Shown here one piece after another: positions 31,508 to 38,815 of a stretch of DNA of 39,615 bases. The stretch's first letter is position 1; each line of letters opens with the position of its first letter. Position numbers and translations under genes: made by a program. Source of the stretch: Clostridiales bacterium (GTDB taxonomy: Bacteria > Bacillota > Clostridia > Saccharofermentanales > Saccharofermentanaceae); the NCBI GenBank assembly GCA_017561715.1, contig JAFZBN010000007.1:1-39615 (forward strand), in the 5' to 3' direction. The notes beneath the pieces are model-generated. The model had not been told where the DNA came from, ran no database searches, and saw only the letters and a program-made list of their open reading frames with translations.

Positions 31508-33418
31508 TCAGATCTGGTTGGCGCCGTAGTCAGCGTAGAGACGATTCATCTCGTTCATGAGAGAATTCATCTTCTGCTGGAGCTTGCTGAGTTCTTTTAA
31601 GTTCTTGGCATCGATTGCCAGACGGATCTGCTTGAAGATCGATACGTAGTCGGCAGTATCCTTCGCAAGGTTCATACGGATCGAGTCGATCTCTTTCCAA
31701 AGGTCAACATCGTAGCCGTTGGTCATATCGTGGAACGGAACGATATTTCTGATGATGGAAAGGTTTGTCGGGATGATACGATCGGAAAGCTCCATCTGCC
31801 ATCTATCGAGCATCGCGTGTGCATAAGAGGAGATCAGCTGATCGCTGAATACTCCGCCTGCGCAGAGGATCGGCAGCATGTCATCTGCGTGCAGCAGGCA
31901 ACGCAGGGAATCATATACGGTTGCCGGCGGTGTACCGAAGAGACGGTCACGTTCTTCTGTAGAGAAGTGTGTGAAGATATCTTCTTCGCAGCGGTACATA
32001 CGGTCTTTTTCCATATAGTCTGCTTCTTCGCCGTAGCCCTTGCAGAATTCCTTTTCCAGCTCCTGTGTGGAGTGACCGGAAGTTACCGCGTATTCGATAC
32101 CGTCCATCATGCACTGGTAAGCTGCGGAAAGGCAGAGGTATGTGTTTGTGTGCGGGTTAGGGGAGCGGATCTCGAAACGAGTCTGAACAGCGCTTTCGGA
32201 GTTACGGATAAGACCGAGCAGTACAGAACGGTTACGGGAAGGTGTATTGATGTCCTTGCCGAGGGAAGCGACAGCGTGTGTCGGAGCCTCGTAACCCGGC
32301 TGCAGACGAAGGAATGCATCTGTGGTAACCGAGATGAAAGGATTGATCAGTTCATAGTGCTTCATGAAGCCCATGAGCGCGCCCCAGCCGATCGTACCGA
32401 GGAAATCCTTGTGCATGTCTTTCGGACTGAAGAGGTTGACCTTGTGGCCGTCCTTGAGGAAAGCGACCGCGTTAACGTGTGTGTGCTCACCGGAACCGGC
32501 AACACCCGGAAGCGGCTTCGCGCAGAAACTTACTTCGAGACCGTGCATACGGAAGATCTCTTTGATGAAGATACGGGCGAGAAGCTCATAGTCCGCAGCC
32601 TGAAGGGCGTTGGAATAGTGCCAGTCGATCTCGAGCTGCTCCATGATGTTATGGAATTCACCGGCGTCGGAAAGGTGAGCTTTAACACCGCCGACTTCCT
32701 TGTGGCCCATTTCCGGCTCGAAGCCGTAAAGCTCAAGGAGCATGACGGACTGCTCGAGAGCAGTTCTTACAACCCCTTTTGTACGCTTCCAGTACTGCTC
32801 TTTAAGGCTCTGGGAAGTGGACAGGACTCTGGTGTTTACTTTTTCTTCCGGAGAACTTACCCAGAACTCAAGCTCGGTCGCTGTTGTCAGTTCGATCCGG
32901 TCGAGTTCATCGATCGAGAACCCGAGTTCTTCACAAAGTGCCGGATATTCACGAAGGTATCTTTCCAGTTCGGAAGCAAAGCGGTCAGCGCAACGCTTCA
33001 GGATGGAACGGGAACATACTTTGTCGCCGTTATGGATGAGGAAGGACGGAATACGCAGTGTTCCGATCGGAAGGTCGTTTTCCGGAGCCAGATGCTCATA
33101 GTTGTAATCGACAAACCACATTACCTTGAGGTCAGGCTCAAAGTCGACACGTCCGTCATTCAATGTGGCGATACCGGGAAGTTCAACGGAGGAACCGTCG
33201 GTCTGGACAACACATCCGCTTAAGTATCCTTGGAGATTATCGATGAAGTTGCTGATCGGAATCTTTTCATCCGTGTCGTTTCCCGCAAGGTCGATACCTA
33301 CGAAAGAAACAAACTTGATCTCGGGGTGCTCACCGAGCATGCGCTCAAGGTCTGCCGTATTATGTGTTTCGGGCGGCAGAAGATAAAGCAGATTCGGTAA
33401 AATTCGAAAGTTCATCAT
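31508..33418 (-). CDS. Glutamine synthetase family protein, long form
   Basis: An ATP-dependent ammonia ligase family member of 636 aa. Recognisable parts: ATELEFWVSSPEE (Glu metal ligands), GSGEHTHVNAV (usual GSGxHxHxS), an RNRSVLLGL segment, and RFEIRSPNPHTNTYLCLSA near the active site (usual RxPxxNPYL). A helical C-terminal extension of about 130 residues is present. The size is between GSI (about 440-470 aa) and GSIII (about 700-730 aa); the substrate could be glutamate/ammonia or another amine. Starts at 33418 and 33415 are both possible behind GGGAGGGG. It is transcribed alone, converging on the hom operon. Confidence 0.85.
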   Translation of the reverse strand: MMNFRILPNLLYLLPPETHNTADLERMLGEHPEIKFVSFVGIDLAGNDTDEKIPISNFIDNLQGYLSGCVVQTDGSSVELPGIATLNDGRVDFEPDLKVMWFVDYNYEHLAPENDLPIGTLRIPSFLIHNGDKVCSRSILKRCADRFASELERYLREYPALCEELGFSIDELDRIELTTATELEFWVSSPEEKVNTRVLSTSQSLKEQYWKRTKGVVRTALEQSVMLLELYGFEPEMGHKEVGGVKAHLSDAGEFHNIMEQLEIDWHYSNALQAADYELLARIFIKEIFRMHGLEVSFCAKPLPGVAGSGEHTHVNAVAFLKDGHKVNLFSPKDMHKDFLGTIGWGALMGFMKHYELINPFISVTTDAFLRLQPGYEAPTHAVASLGKDINTPSRNRSVLLGLIRNSESAVQTRFEIRSPNPHTNTYLCLSAAYQCMMDGIEYAVTSGHSTQELEKEFCKGYGEEADYMEKDRMYRCEEDIFTHFSTEERDRLFGTPPATVYDSLRCLLHADDMLPILCAGGVFSDQLISSYAHAMLDRWQMELSDRIIPTNLSIIRNIVPFHDMTNGYDVDLWKEIDSIRMNLAKDTADYVSIFKQIRLAIDAKNLKELSKLQQKMNSLMNEMNRLYADYGANQI

Positions 33419-33453
33419 AGAGGTTGTCCCCTCCCGTTCATAAAATCAGAGAC

Positions 33454-33485
33454 ATTATACCATTATTGATACTGAGTTCATCAAT
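33454..33485 (-). promoter_or_regulatory. Promoter of the glutamine synthetase gene with an inverted repeat
   Basis: On the minus strand TATAAT (33454-33459) is preceded by TGG, an extended -10. Directly upstream lies ATTGAT-N9-ATCAAT (33465-33485), a symmetric element over the -35/spacer region that could be an operator. It does not match the GlnR site TGTNA-N7-TNACA. Confidence 0.65.
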
Positions 33486-33515
33486 CGGTTTCTTGAGAAA
33501 TTCCACTAAATTCTG

Positions 33516-33544
33516 TGGCAATAACCACTCTATAATAATATAAT
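33516..33544 (+). promoter_or_regulatory. Likely promoter of the DRTGG/hydrogenase-like cluster
   Basis: TGGCAA (33516-33521) and TATAAT (33539-33544) are 17 bp apart. A second TATAAT at 33531-33536 has no good -35. It is divergent from the glutamine synthetase promoter. About 88 nt of leader would follow. Confidence 0.5.
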
Positions 33545-33572
33545 TAACATAACAGTTCTTATATATTGCGGA

Positions 33573-33604
33573 CCGGTCTTTTGGTTATAAGGAGCACAGA
33601 CCGG
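33573..33604 (+). other. Leader hairpin before the first DRTGG gene
   Basis: CCGGTCT (33573-33579) pairs with AGACCGG (33598-33604) around an 18-nt loop in the untranslated leader. No T-run follows directly. A role in RNA stability or control is possible, not shown. Confidence 0.4.
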
Positions 33605-33631
33605 GCTTTGCATGTTTTAGGAGGTCAAGAT

Positions 33632-33988
33632 ATGAAAGTAAGTGATTGTGCAGGTCTTCTTAATGCCGAGATCCTTGTGAAGTCGGACAGTTTCGACGAA
33701 GACTTGAAAATTGCCTGCGGCTGCGATCTTATGAGTGATGTCATGGCGTTTTCCAGTGACGAAAGCCAGATCCTGATCACGGGTCTTGTGAATCCTCAGA
33801 CGATCCGTACGGCAGAGATGCTTGATGTCAAGGTGATCATTTTCGTAAGAGGAAAGATCCCGGATGAGACGATGCAGAAACTCGCTGATGAGAAGGGCAT
33901 CGGACTTATGACGACACCGCTTTCCATGTTTACCTGTTGCGGACTTCTTTACGAAGCAGGCCTTCGTGGAAAGGAGGCTGCTCTATAG
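33632..33988 (+). CDS. DRTGG-domain protein
   Basis: A 118-aa small cytosolic protein of the DRTGG type, with the typical CGCDLMSDVMAFS start, ILITGLVNPQTIRTAEMLDV and a C-terminal TPLSMFTCCGLLYEAGL segment. Its function in hydrogenase-linked clusters is unknown. The ATG at 33632 has AGGAGGT (33619-33625) 6 nt upstream; the longer ORF from 33566 has no ribosome site. A second DRTGG protein lies at 35780. The next gene's start codon overlaps the stop codon. Confidence 0.85.
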   Translation: MKVSDCAGLLNAEILVKSDSFDEDLKIACGCDLMSDVMAFSSDESQILITGLVNPQTIRTAEMLDVKVIIFVRGKIPDETMQKLADEKGIGLMTTPLSMFTCCGLLYEAGLRGKEAAL

Positions 33989-34407
33989 AACCGTTAGTAC
34001 GCCAATATGAGATAAGAGATAACGATTTTACTCATGCGGGTGAAGCGAGCAGCTCGATGAAGAAGTCCTTAAGCCGCCTCGGTGTAAAGGCAGAGGACAT
34101 TAAAAGAGCTTCCATCGCCATGTACGAAGCGGAGATCAACGCGGTCATCCACGGACATGGCGGTATGGCGGAAGTTACCGTACATCCCGATAAAGTAGTT
34201 ATCGTTATCGAAGACCACGGCCCCGGTATTCCTGACCTTGATCAGGCGATGGTCGCCGGATGGTCCACAGCACCGGATCTTGCGAGAGAGATGGGCTTTG
34301 GTGCCGGTATGGGTCTTCCGAATATAAAGAAGAACTGCGACGATTTGAAGATCGACACAAAAGTCGGTGAAGGCACACGTGTGACGATGGTCGTGCAGTT
34401 CACATAA
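33985..34407 (+). CDS. Anti-sigma-type (RsbW-like) GHKL ATP-binding protein with a probable ATA start
   Basis: An approximately 140-aa protein with a GHKL kinase-type ATPase fold as in RsbW/SpoIIAB: N-box AMYEAEINAVIHGHGG, G1 motif EDHGPGIPD, and G2 motif GFGAGMGLPNIKKNC, closing with GEGTRVTM. It probably phosphorylates or senses partner proteins. No ATG/GTG/TTG exists at the right place: AAAGGAGG (33970-33977) lies 7 nt before ATA (33985-33987), which overlaps the TAG of the DRTGG gene. A TTG at 33937 is the only standard alternative and would need no ribosome site. The domain needs residues ahead of the first internal ATG (34057). Confidence 0.8.
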   Translation: MEPLVRQYEIRDNDFTHAGEASSSMKKSLSRLGVKAEDIKRASIAMYEAEINAVIHGHGGMAEVTVHPDKVVIVIEDHGPGIPDLDQAMVAGWSTAPDLAREMGFGAGMGLPNIKKNCDDLKIDTKVGEGTRVTMVVQFT

Positions 34408-34422
34408 GTAAGTGAGGAACAA

Positions 34423-35748
34423 GTGAAAAAGCTACACAGTGTATCATTGATAGGGGATCTTTGTGTCGGATGCACGACCTGCAGTAAGGGTTGTCCGACG
34501 CAGGCGATCCGTGTGCGCGGCGGTAAAGCGACGATCTACGACATCCGCTGTATCGACTGCGCGCAGTGTATCCGAATCTGCCCTTATCATGCGAAGATCG
34601 CCGTGACCGATACCCTCGAGGAGCGTCTTGCTGCCGCCAGCGGTAAAGTCAAAGTGGCAATCGTCAGTCCTGCGATCTTTTCCCAGTTTGAAAACAGCGC
34701 GACTCGTATCGATGTCATGAAGTGCGTCCGTCAGATGGGATTTGACTACGTATTTGACGAGTCGATCGGCTATTCCGGATATGTATCTGCCGCGAAGCAG
34801 ATGCTTCAGGAAAAGCAAGAGGCCGTGAAGAATATGTCTGATGACGAGAAGAGCGAGATCTTCCCGATGATCAGCACGACATGTCCGGTTGTTGTCCGTT
34901 TGATCCAGATGAAGTACAGAGCCCTGATCTCGCATCTGGTCACATTGGATTCTCCGCTGGAATTAACGGCTCAGTACGCGATCGATTATCTGTGCCAGAA
35001 ACTTCAGATCAAAAAATCCCTGATCTATCTTTGCTACATCTCGCCTTGCCCGGCAAGAGTCACATCGGTCATCAATCCGCTCTGGAAAAAGAAGTCTCTG
35101 ATCTCGACCTGCGTTGGTACACACGATGTGTATCCGCAGCTTCGAAGCCTTTTGAATAAACTTACGGATCACGATTCGCTTACCCATGAAGAGGAAAGAG
35201 CGATCCGTATTTCTGATCCGGACGGTCTGCGATGCGCTGCGATCGGCGGTGAATCGACGAGCATGAAGATCGAGAACTATCTTTCCGTCGACGGTATCGA
35301 GAATGTTATCAATATCCTCGAAGAAATCGACAGGGATAACATCAAGAAGATCGATTATGTTGAGGCGACCTGCTGCTTCGGCGGTTGTATCGGCGGACCT
35401 CTTACCGTCATGAACCGGTTTGCCGCGGTGGCCAAACTCCGTGAGCATGTGCATGATTTCTTCCTGGAAAAACAGCTTTTCCCGCAGCTGATCGTGCATG
35501 AGGAGGACATTATTCCTCAGGTCTGGGAGCTCCCGCTTCCCGAAAACCACGCGATGAGACTTTCCGAGAATATCGGTGAAGCCATGACGAAGTATGAGCA
35601 GATCGATGAGATCCTTTCAACGCTTCCCCAGCTGGACTGCGGAGCCTGCGGCGCACCGTCCTGCGCGGCGATGGCCGAGGATATCGTTCAGGGCAGAGCG
35701 AGTATCGATAACTGCATTATCCGCCAGAAGAGAATGAAGAAAGAGTGA
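34423..35748 (+). CDS. [FeFe]-hydrogenase-like iron-sulfur protein with two ferredoxin clusters
   Basis: A 441-aa protein. Two 4Fe-4S ferredoxin motifs (Cys14/17/20/24 and Cys43/46/49/53) precede a hydrogenase large-subunit C-terminal domain; its H-cluster ligands are kept: Cys154 (TTCP), Cys209 (SPCP), and Cys318 and Cys322 (TCCFGGC). The proton-relay cysteine next to Cys154 is Thr153, so a sensory or inactive role is more likely than H2 turnover. A C-terminal 4Fe-4S domain follows (Cys406, 409, 414, 431). The start is GTG with GAGG 5 nt upstream. Known as the sensory or accessory type found in Clostridia next to DRTGG, PHP and GHKL genes. Confidence 0.85.
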   Translation: MKKLHSVSLIGDLCVGCTTCSKGCPTQAIRVRGGKATIYDIRCIDCAQCIRICPYHAKIAVTDTLEERLAAASGKVKVAIVSPAIFSQFENSATRIDVMKCVRQMGFDYVFDESIGYSGYVSAAKQMLQEKQEAVKNMSDDEKSEIFPMISTTCPVVVRLIQMKYRALISHLVTLDSPLELTAQYAIDYLCQKLQIKKSLIYLCYISPCPARVTSVINPLWKKKSLISTCVGTHDVYPQLRSLLNKLTDHDSLTHEEERAIRISDPDGLRCAAIGGESTSMKIENYLSVDGIENVINILEEIDRDNIKKIDYVEATCCFGGCIGGPLTVMNRFAAVAKLREHVHDFFLEKQLFPQLIVHEEDIIPQVWELPLPENHAMRLSENIGEAMTKYEQIDEILSTLPQLDCGACGAPSCAAMAEDIVQGRASIDNCIIRQKRMKKE

Positions 35749-35779
35749 TCCCGGAAGAGCCCGGTGATTGGAGAATTGT

Positions 35780-36127
35780 ATGAGAACAGTATCTGAGATC
35801 ATTGAAGCCATGAAATTGAACGTGCTGACCGAGGTGTACCGCCCGGACGCGGAAGTGAAGAAGGGGTATGCCGGTGATATGTTAAGCCATGTCATGGCGC
35901 ATCTTGAAAGCAGCGAGTGCTGGTTCACGATCCTAAACAGCATCAACGTGATCGCCGTGGCCTCGCTGAATGAGTGTCCGCTGGTCATCCTGACAGAAGG
36001 CGTCGTCCTTCAGGATCCGGTCGTTGAAAAAGCCAAAGATGAAGAGATCTGTGTCTGTAATACGGATATGGATACTTACACCGCATGTGCCGTTTTAAAC
36101 GGGATCATGGAAACCATGGAGGCCTGA
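35780..36127 (+). CDS. Second DRTGG-domain protein
   Basis: A 115-aa paralogue of the protein at 33632, again with an N-terminal IIEAMKLNVL and a central YAGDMLSHVMAHLESSECWFT, and a C-terminal CVCNTDMDTYTACAVLNG block. The ATG at 35780 follows GGAGA (35770-35774); an in-frame TTG at 35768 is too near that site. It is 31 bp after the iron-sulfur gene. Together with the first copy it brackets the [FeFe]-hydrogenase-like gene. Function unknown. Confidence 0.82.
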   Translation: MRTVSEIIEAMKLNVLTEVYRPDAEVKKGYAGDMLSHVMAHLESSECWFTILNSINVIAVASLNECPLVILTEGVVLQDPVVEKAKDEEICVCNTDMDTYTACAVLNGIMETMEA

Positions 36128-36137
36128 TATTCCGGTT

Positions 36138-36896
36138 ATGGCCATTTTTGTGTGTGATCTTCATATGCATTCTGCCGTATCTCCCTGTGCCGAAAACGAT
36201 ATGACACCGGGGAATATGGTTTCTATGGCCCTTTTGAATGGACTTGACGTGATCGCCATTACCGACCACTGTTGCGCGAGAAACTGCGAAGCCGCTGTCG
36301 CGTGTTCCGAGTTTTTGAAAAAAGAGCATGGAAGTGCCCCTCTTGTGATCCCCGGCATGGAAGTCGAGGTCGCGGAGGGTTTTCATGTGCTCGGACTTTT
36401 CCCGGACGTAAAAACGGCGTTGGAGTTCGAAGATTACTGGACTGCGCATCGTCCCAAGATCAAGAATCGAGTCGATATCTTCGGGAATCAGTATGTTATG
36501 AATGATGACGATGATATCGTGGAAGAGATCGAAAACCTTCTTTCGACTGGTTCGGAGATCTCGATGATCGAGCTTTATGAGAAACTCGATCAGATGGGTG
36601 CGGCGGCGATTCCTGCGCATATCGACAAGGACTCCTACAGCATGGTCGCTTCCCTCGGAACCGTTCCGGAAGAGTGGAAGGGAAGGCTTCTTGAAGTCAG
36701 CAGAAGATGTAATCTTCCCGAGTTCTGGGAAAAACATCCGGAACTACAGGGATATCACTATATTGTCGACTCCGACGCGCACCAGTTGCCCGATATCGCG
36801 GACCCCGGATACTCGCTGAAACTGCCTCTTGAAAAAAATGAAAATCTCGATGCCAGGACGTTTGTTAATGCATTGCGGGATTTGATGAGAAAGTGA
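36138..36896 (+). CDS. PHP-domain phosphoesterase-like protein
   Basis: A 252-aa protein of the PHP family (metal-dependent phosphoesterases related to DNA polymerase III and histidinol phosphatase). Metal ligands are visible: DLHMHSAVSPC (His-x-His), AITDHC, the GMEVEV Glu, an AHIDKDS His and VDSDAH near the C-terminus. Its substrate is unknown. It follows the DRTGG gene by 10 bp. The ribosome site (GGAGG at 36118-36122) is within the end of the previous gene and unusually far (15 nt), so translation is likely coupled. Confidence 0.85.
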   Translation: MAIFVCDLHMHSAVSPCAENDMTPGNMVSMALLNGLDVIAITDHCCARNCEAAVACSEFLKKEHGSAPLVIPGMEVEVAEGFHVLGLFPDVKTALEFEDYWTAHRPKIKNRVDIFGNQYVMNDDDDIVEEIENLLSTGSEISMIELYEKLDQMGAAAIPAHIDKDSYSMVASLGTVPEEWKGRLLEVSRRCNLPEFWEKHPELQGYHYIVDSDAHQLPDIADPGYSLKLPLEKNENLDARTFVNALRDLMRK

Positions 36897-36902
36897 TATA
36901 AT
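36873..36902 (+). promoter_or_regulatory. Promoter for the second GHKL ATPase and ferredoxin genes
   Basis: TTGCGG (36873-36878) and TATAAT (36897-36902) are spaced 18 bp; TGA directly before the -10 gives an extended -10. It overlaps the stop codon of the PHP gene, so the last two cluster genes can be expressed apart from the first five. Confidence 0.75.
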
Positions 36903-36978
36903 AGGCACGTTGACAATAACAAATATAGATCTGAAGTGCTTTTCCGACTGTGTTTTCAGTTGGTGACAGGGGAGAATC

Positions 36979-37533
36979 TTGAGAGAATTATCGCTTCATA
37001 TTCTGGATATCCTGACTAATTCGACCAGGGCCGGCGCGTCGCTTGTGACTTTGTCGATCAACATGATATCGAAAGAAGACCGCCTCGTCATTTCGTTTAT
37101 CGATAATGGCTGCGGAATGAGCGATGAATTCGTTGCTAAGGTAACAGATCCTTTTGCCACAACAAGAAGTACGAGAAAAGTCGGACTGGGGCTTCCTTTG
37201 TTGAAGGAACTGTGCGAACTCACGGGCGGAAGCCTGGAGATCTCGAGCAAACTCGGTGAAGGAACGAAAGTGGTAGCTACGCTTGTCCCCTCAGCCATTG
37301 ACTGTCTTCCTTTGGGAGACGTGGGAGAGTCACTGGCAGCTTTGGTTGGCTCCTGTGAAAAGACCACTGATTTTGTTGTGATCTTTGAACATGATGTCAA
37401 AGGAAAAGCTGTGATCGACACCCGCGAGATCAAAGAAAAACTCGATGGAATGTCCCTTCAGGAACCGGAAATATATTTGTTTTTGTGTGATTATTATCGC
37501 GAACAACAAGAATTAATACTTGGAGGTTTATAA
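36979..37533 (+). CDS. GHKL-type ATP-binding protein
   Basis: A 184-aa protein with a histidine-kinase-like ATPase: N-box HILDILTNSTRAGAS, G1 IDNGCGMSD, and G2 VGLGLPLLKELCELTGG, plus GEGTKVVA. No phosphoacceptor histidine, sensor or membrane part. It is the second ATPase of the cluster; the C-terminal 60 residues are of unknown use. The start is TTG with GGGGAG (36969-36974) directly upstream; no better start is present. The stop is 2 nt before the ferredoxin gene. Confidence 0.85.
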   Translation: MRELSLHILDILTNSTRAGASLVTLSINMISKEDRLVISFIDNGCGMSDEFVAKVTDPFATTRSTRKVGLGLPLLKELCELTGGSLEISSKLGEGTKVVATLVPSAIDCLPLGDVGESLAALVGSCEKTTDFVVIFEHDVKGKAVIDTREIKEKLDGMSLQEPEIYLFLCDYYREQQELILGGL

Positions 37534-37535
37534 GT

Positions 37536-37901
37536 ATGAAATCATTAGCAGAACTCGAAGCAATCAAGAACAAGGCGAAGTCCGACATGTCCGCAAGATC
37601 TGAAGCCGGCAAGCGTATCGTAGTCGGTATGGCTACATGCGGTATCGCAGCTGGTGCACGTCCGGTTATGACAGCGATCGTTGAAGAGCTGAAGACACGT
37701 GGCGTAGAGGATGTTGCTGTTACAATGACAGGCTGCATCGGTCTTTGCAAGTACGAGCCGATCGTTGAAGTTATTGACGCAGATGGTTCTAAGGTTACAT
37801 ATATCAAGATGGATCCGAACAAGGCAAAGCGCATGGTTGCTGAGCACATCGTAAACGGGCAGGTTTGCGAAGATCTTACGATTGCTACAGCTAATCTTTA
37901 A
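37536..37901 (+). CDS. [2Fe-2S] thioredoxin-like ferredoxin (NuoE/HydB N-terminal type)
   Basis: A 121-aa electron carrier of the thioredoxin-like ferredoxin family. Cys35 in TCGIAAGARPVM, Cys67 and Cys71 in TGCIGLCKYEP, and Cys111 are the only four cysteines. Length and order match the small proteins encoded next to bifurcating hydrogenases. A strong TGGAGG (37521-37526) and codons favouring GCT, ACA, CGT and GTT point to high expression. In clusters of this kind the next genes are normally a NuoF-like and a HydA subunit; here neither follows. Confidence 0.88.
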   Translation: MKSLAELEAIKNKAKSDMSARSEAGKRIVVGMATCGIAAGARPVMTAIVEELKTRGVEDVAVTMTGCIGLCKYEPIVEVIDADGSKVTYIKMDPNKAKRMVAEHIVNGQVCEDLTIATANL

Positions 37902-37915
37902 TGTGACTTTCTGAG

Positions 37916-38665
37916 ATGACAATGATCTTCTCGAAACCATTTAATTCGTTTCAAGTAGACTCTCTGAGCAAAAGGTGGGCAGCGGTGCTGCTCCTCCTTT
38001 TTGCATGGGGAGTTTCTTTTCTTTTCTTCATGTTTCCGCCGGGAGATCCCGACTTTTCCCAGCTGTATTACTGGTATGAAGATTTCTCGGATTCTACGGA
38101 TTACATGAAGTTTCTCGATACAAACCCGATAACGGATGTTTTTACGATGGACAACGTCATCTACATTCTGGCGACGATGGGTTACATCGCTGTGATGCAT
38201 CTTATCGGTCTTTTCTATTTCACTATGTACGTGTGCGACCTTCGTGAAGTTCCGCTTTCAAAAGCACCGAAGATCTATTTCACACGCATCTGGTGGCTTA
38301 TCCTTTATTCTGCGACACTTTTGATCCCGGGACTTCTGGTGATCGCGATCCTGCCTTATATCTTTCTTTTCCTGATCCCTGCGTTGTATATACGATCGGG
38401 AATCGTCATGTTTGAGAAGAAGGATATTTATACGGCTACGATCAACAGTATTTCCAAGACGAGGGGACACAAGTTTTCGATCTTTCTGGAGCTTTCTGGA
38501 ATCGTGCTGATCTTTTTCGTACTCCGTTTTATCGTTAACTATCTGCTGGCTTCCGGATCTACGGGATTATGCCTGGTTGAAGCGTTCCTGTTCGCATATT
38601 TTACGCTCGCTATTTTCCGAAATATGGGCGCTCGTTTCCATATGATCACTGTCCTGGATAAGTGA
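37916..38665 (+). CDS. Multi-pass membrane protein of unknown function
   Basis: Not recognised. The 249-aa protein has about five to six hydrophobic helices (near 23-41, 82-106, 126-160, 192-215 and 219-236). The loop between the first two is acidic and aromatic (QLYYWYEDFSD). Starts are 37916 or 37922, with only a weak TGAG ribosome site. It is 14 bp after the ferredoxin gene, but the poor signal suggests low translation. No known motif is visible. Confidence 0.75.
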   Translation: MTMIFSKPFNSFQVDSLSKRWAAVLLLLFAWGVSFLFFMFPPGDPDFSQLYYWYEDFSDSTDYMKFLDTNPITDVFTMDNVIYILATMGYIAVMHLIGLFYFTMYVCDLREVPLSKAPKIYFTRIWWLILYSATLLIPGLLVIAILPYIFLFLIPALYIRSGIVMFEKKDIYTATINSISKTRGHKFSIFLELSGIVLIFFVLRFIVNYLLASGSTGLCLVEAFLFAYFTLAIFRNMGARFHMITVLDK

Positions 38666-38747
38666 TTTAATTTTCATTTGCATGTTCCTTTTGGCAATAT
38701 GCCCCTAAACGTTTCCTTTTAATAGGTATCTTTGTATATTTCATGAA

Positions 38748-38776
38748 TTGAATTTTTATACGTGTTTGCCTATTAT
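38748..38776 (+). promoter_or_regulatory. Promoter of the malic enzyme gene
   Basis: TTGAAT (38748-38753) and TATTAT (38771-38776) are exactly 17 bp apart, 39 bp before the start. The rest of the 150-bp gap (from 38666) shows no terminator. Confidence 0.65.
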
Positions 38777-38815
38777 TGTTATGTTCTAGTTATAAAACCA
38801 ATGGAGGATTGAATT

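Noticed and set aside
31730..33223. A 497-codon open frame on the + strand opposite the glutamine synthetase gene
   Set aside because: It mirrors the sense gene, has no ribosome site or recognisable domain, and results from few TTA/CTA/TCA codons in the real gene.
33505..33530. Sigma-54 promoter (GG ... GC elements) before the DRTGG gene
   Set aside because: TGGCAATAACC lacks the GC at the needed distance; a sigma-A type fits better.
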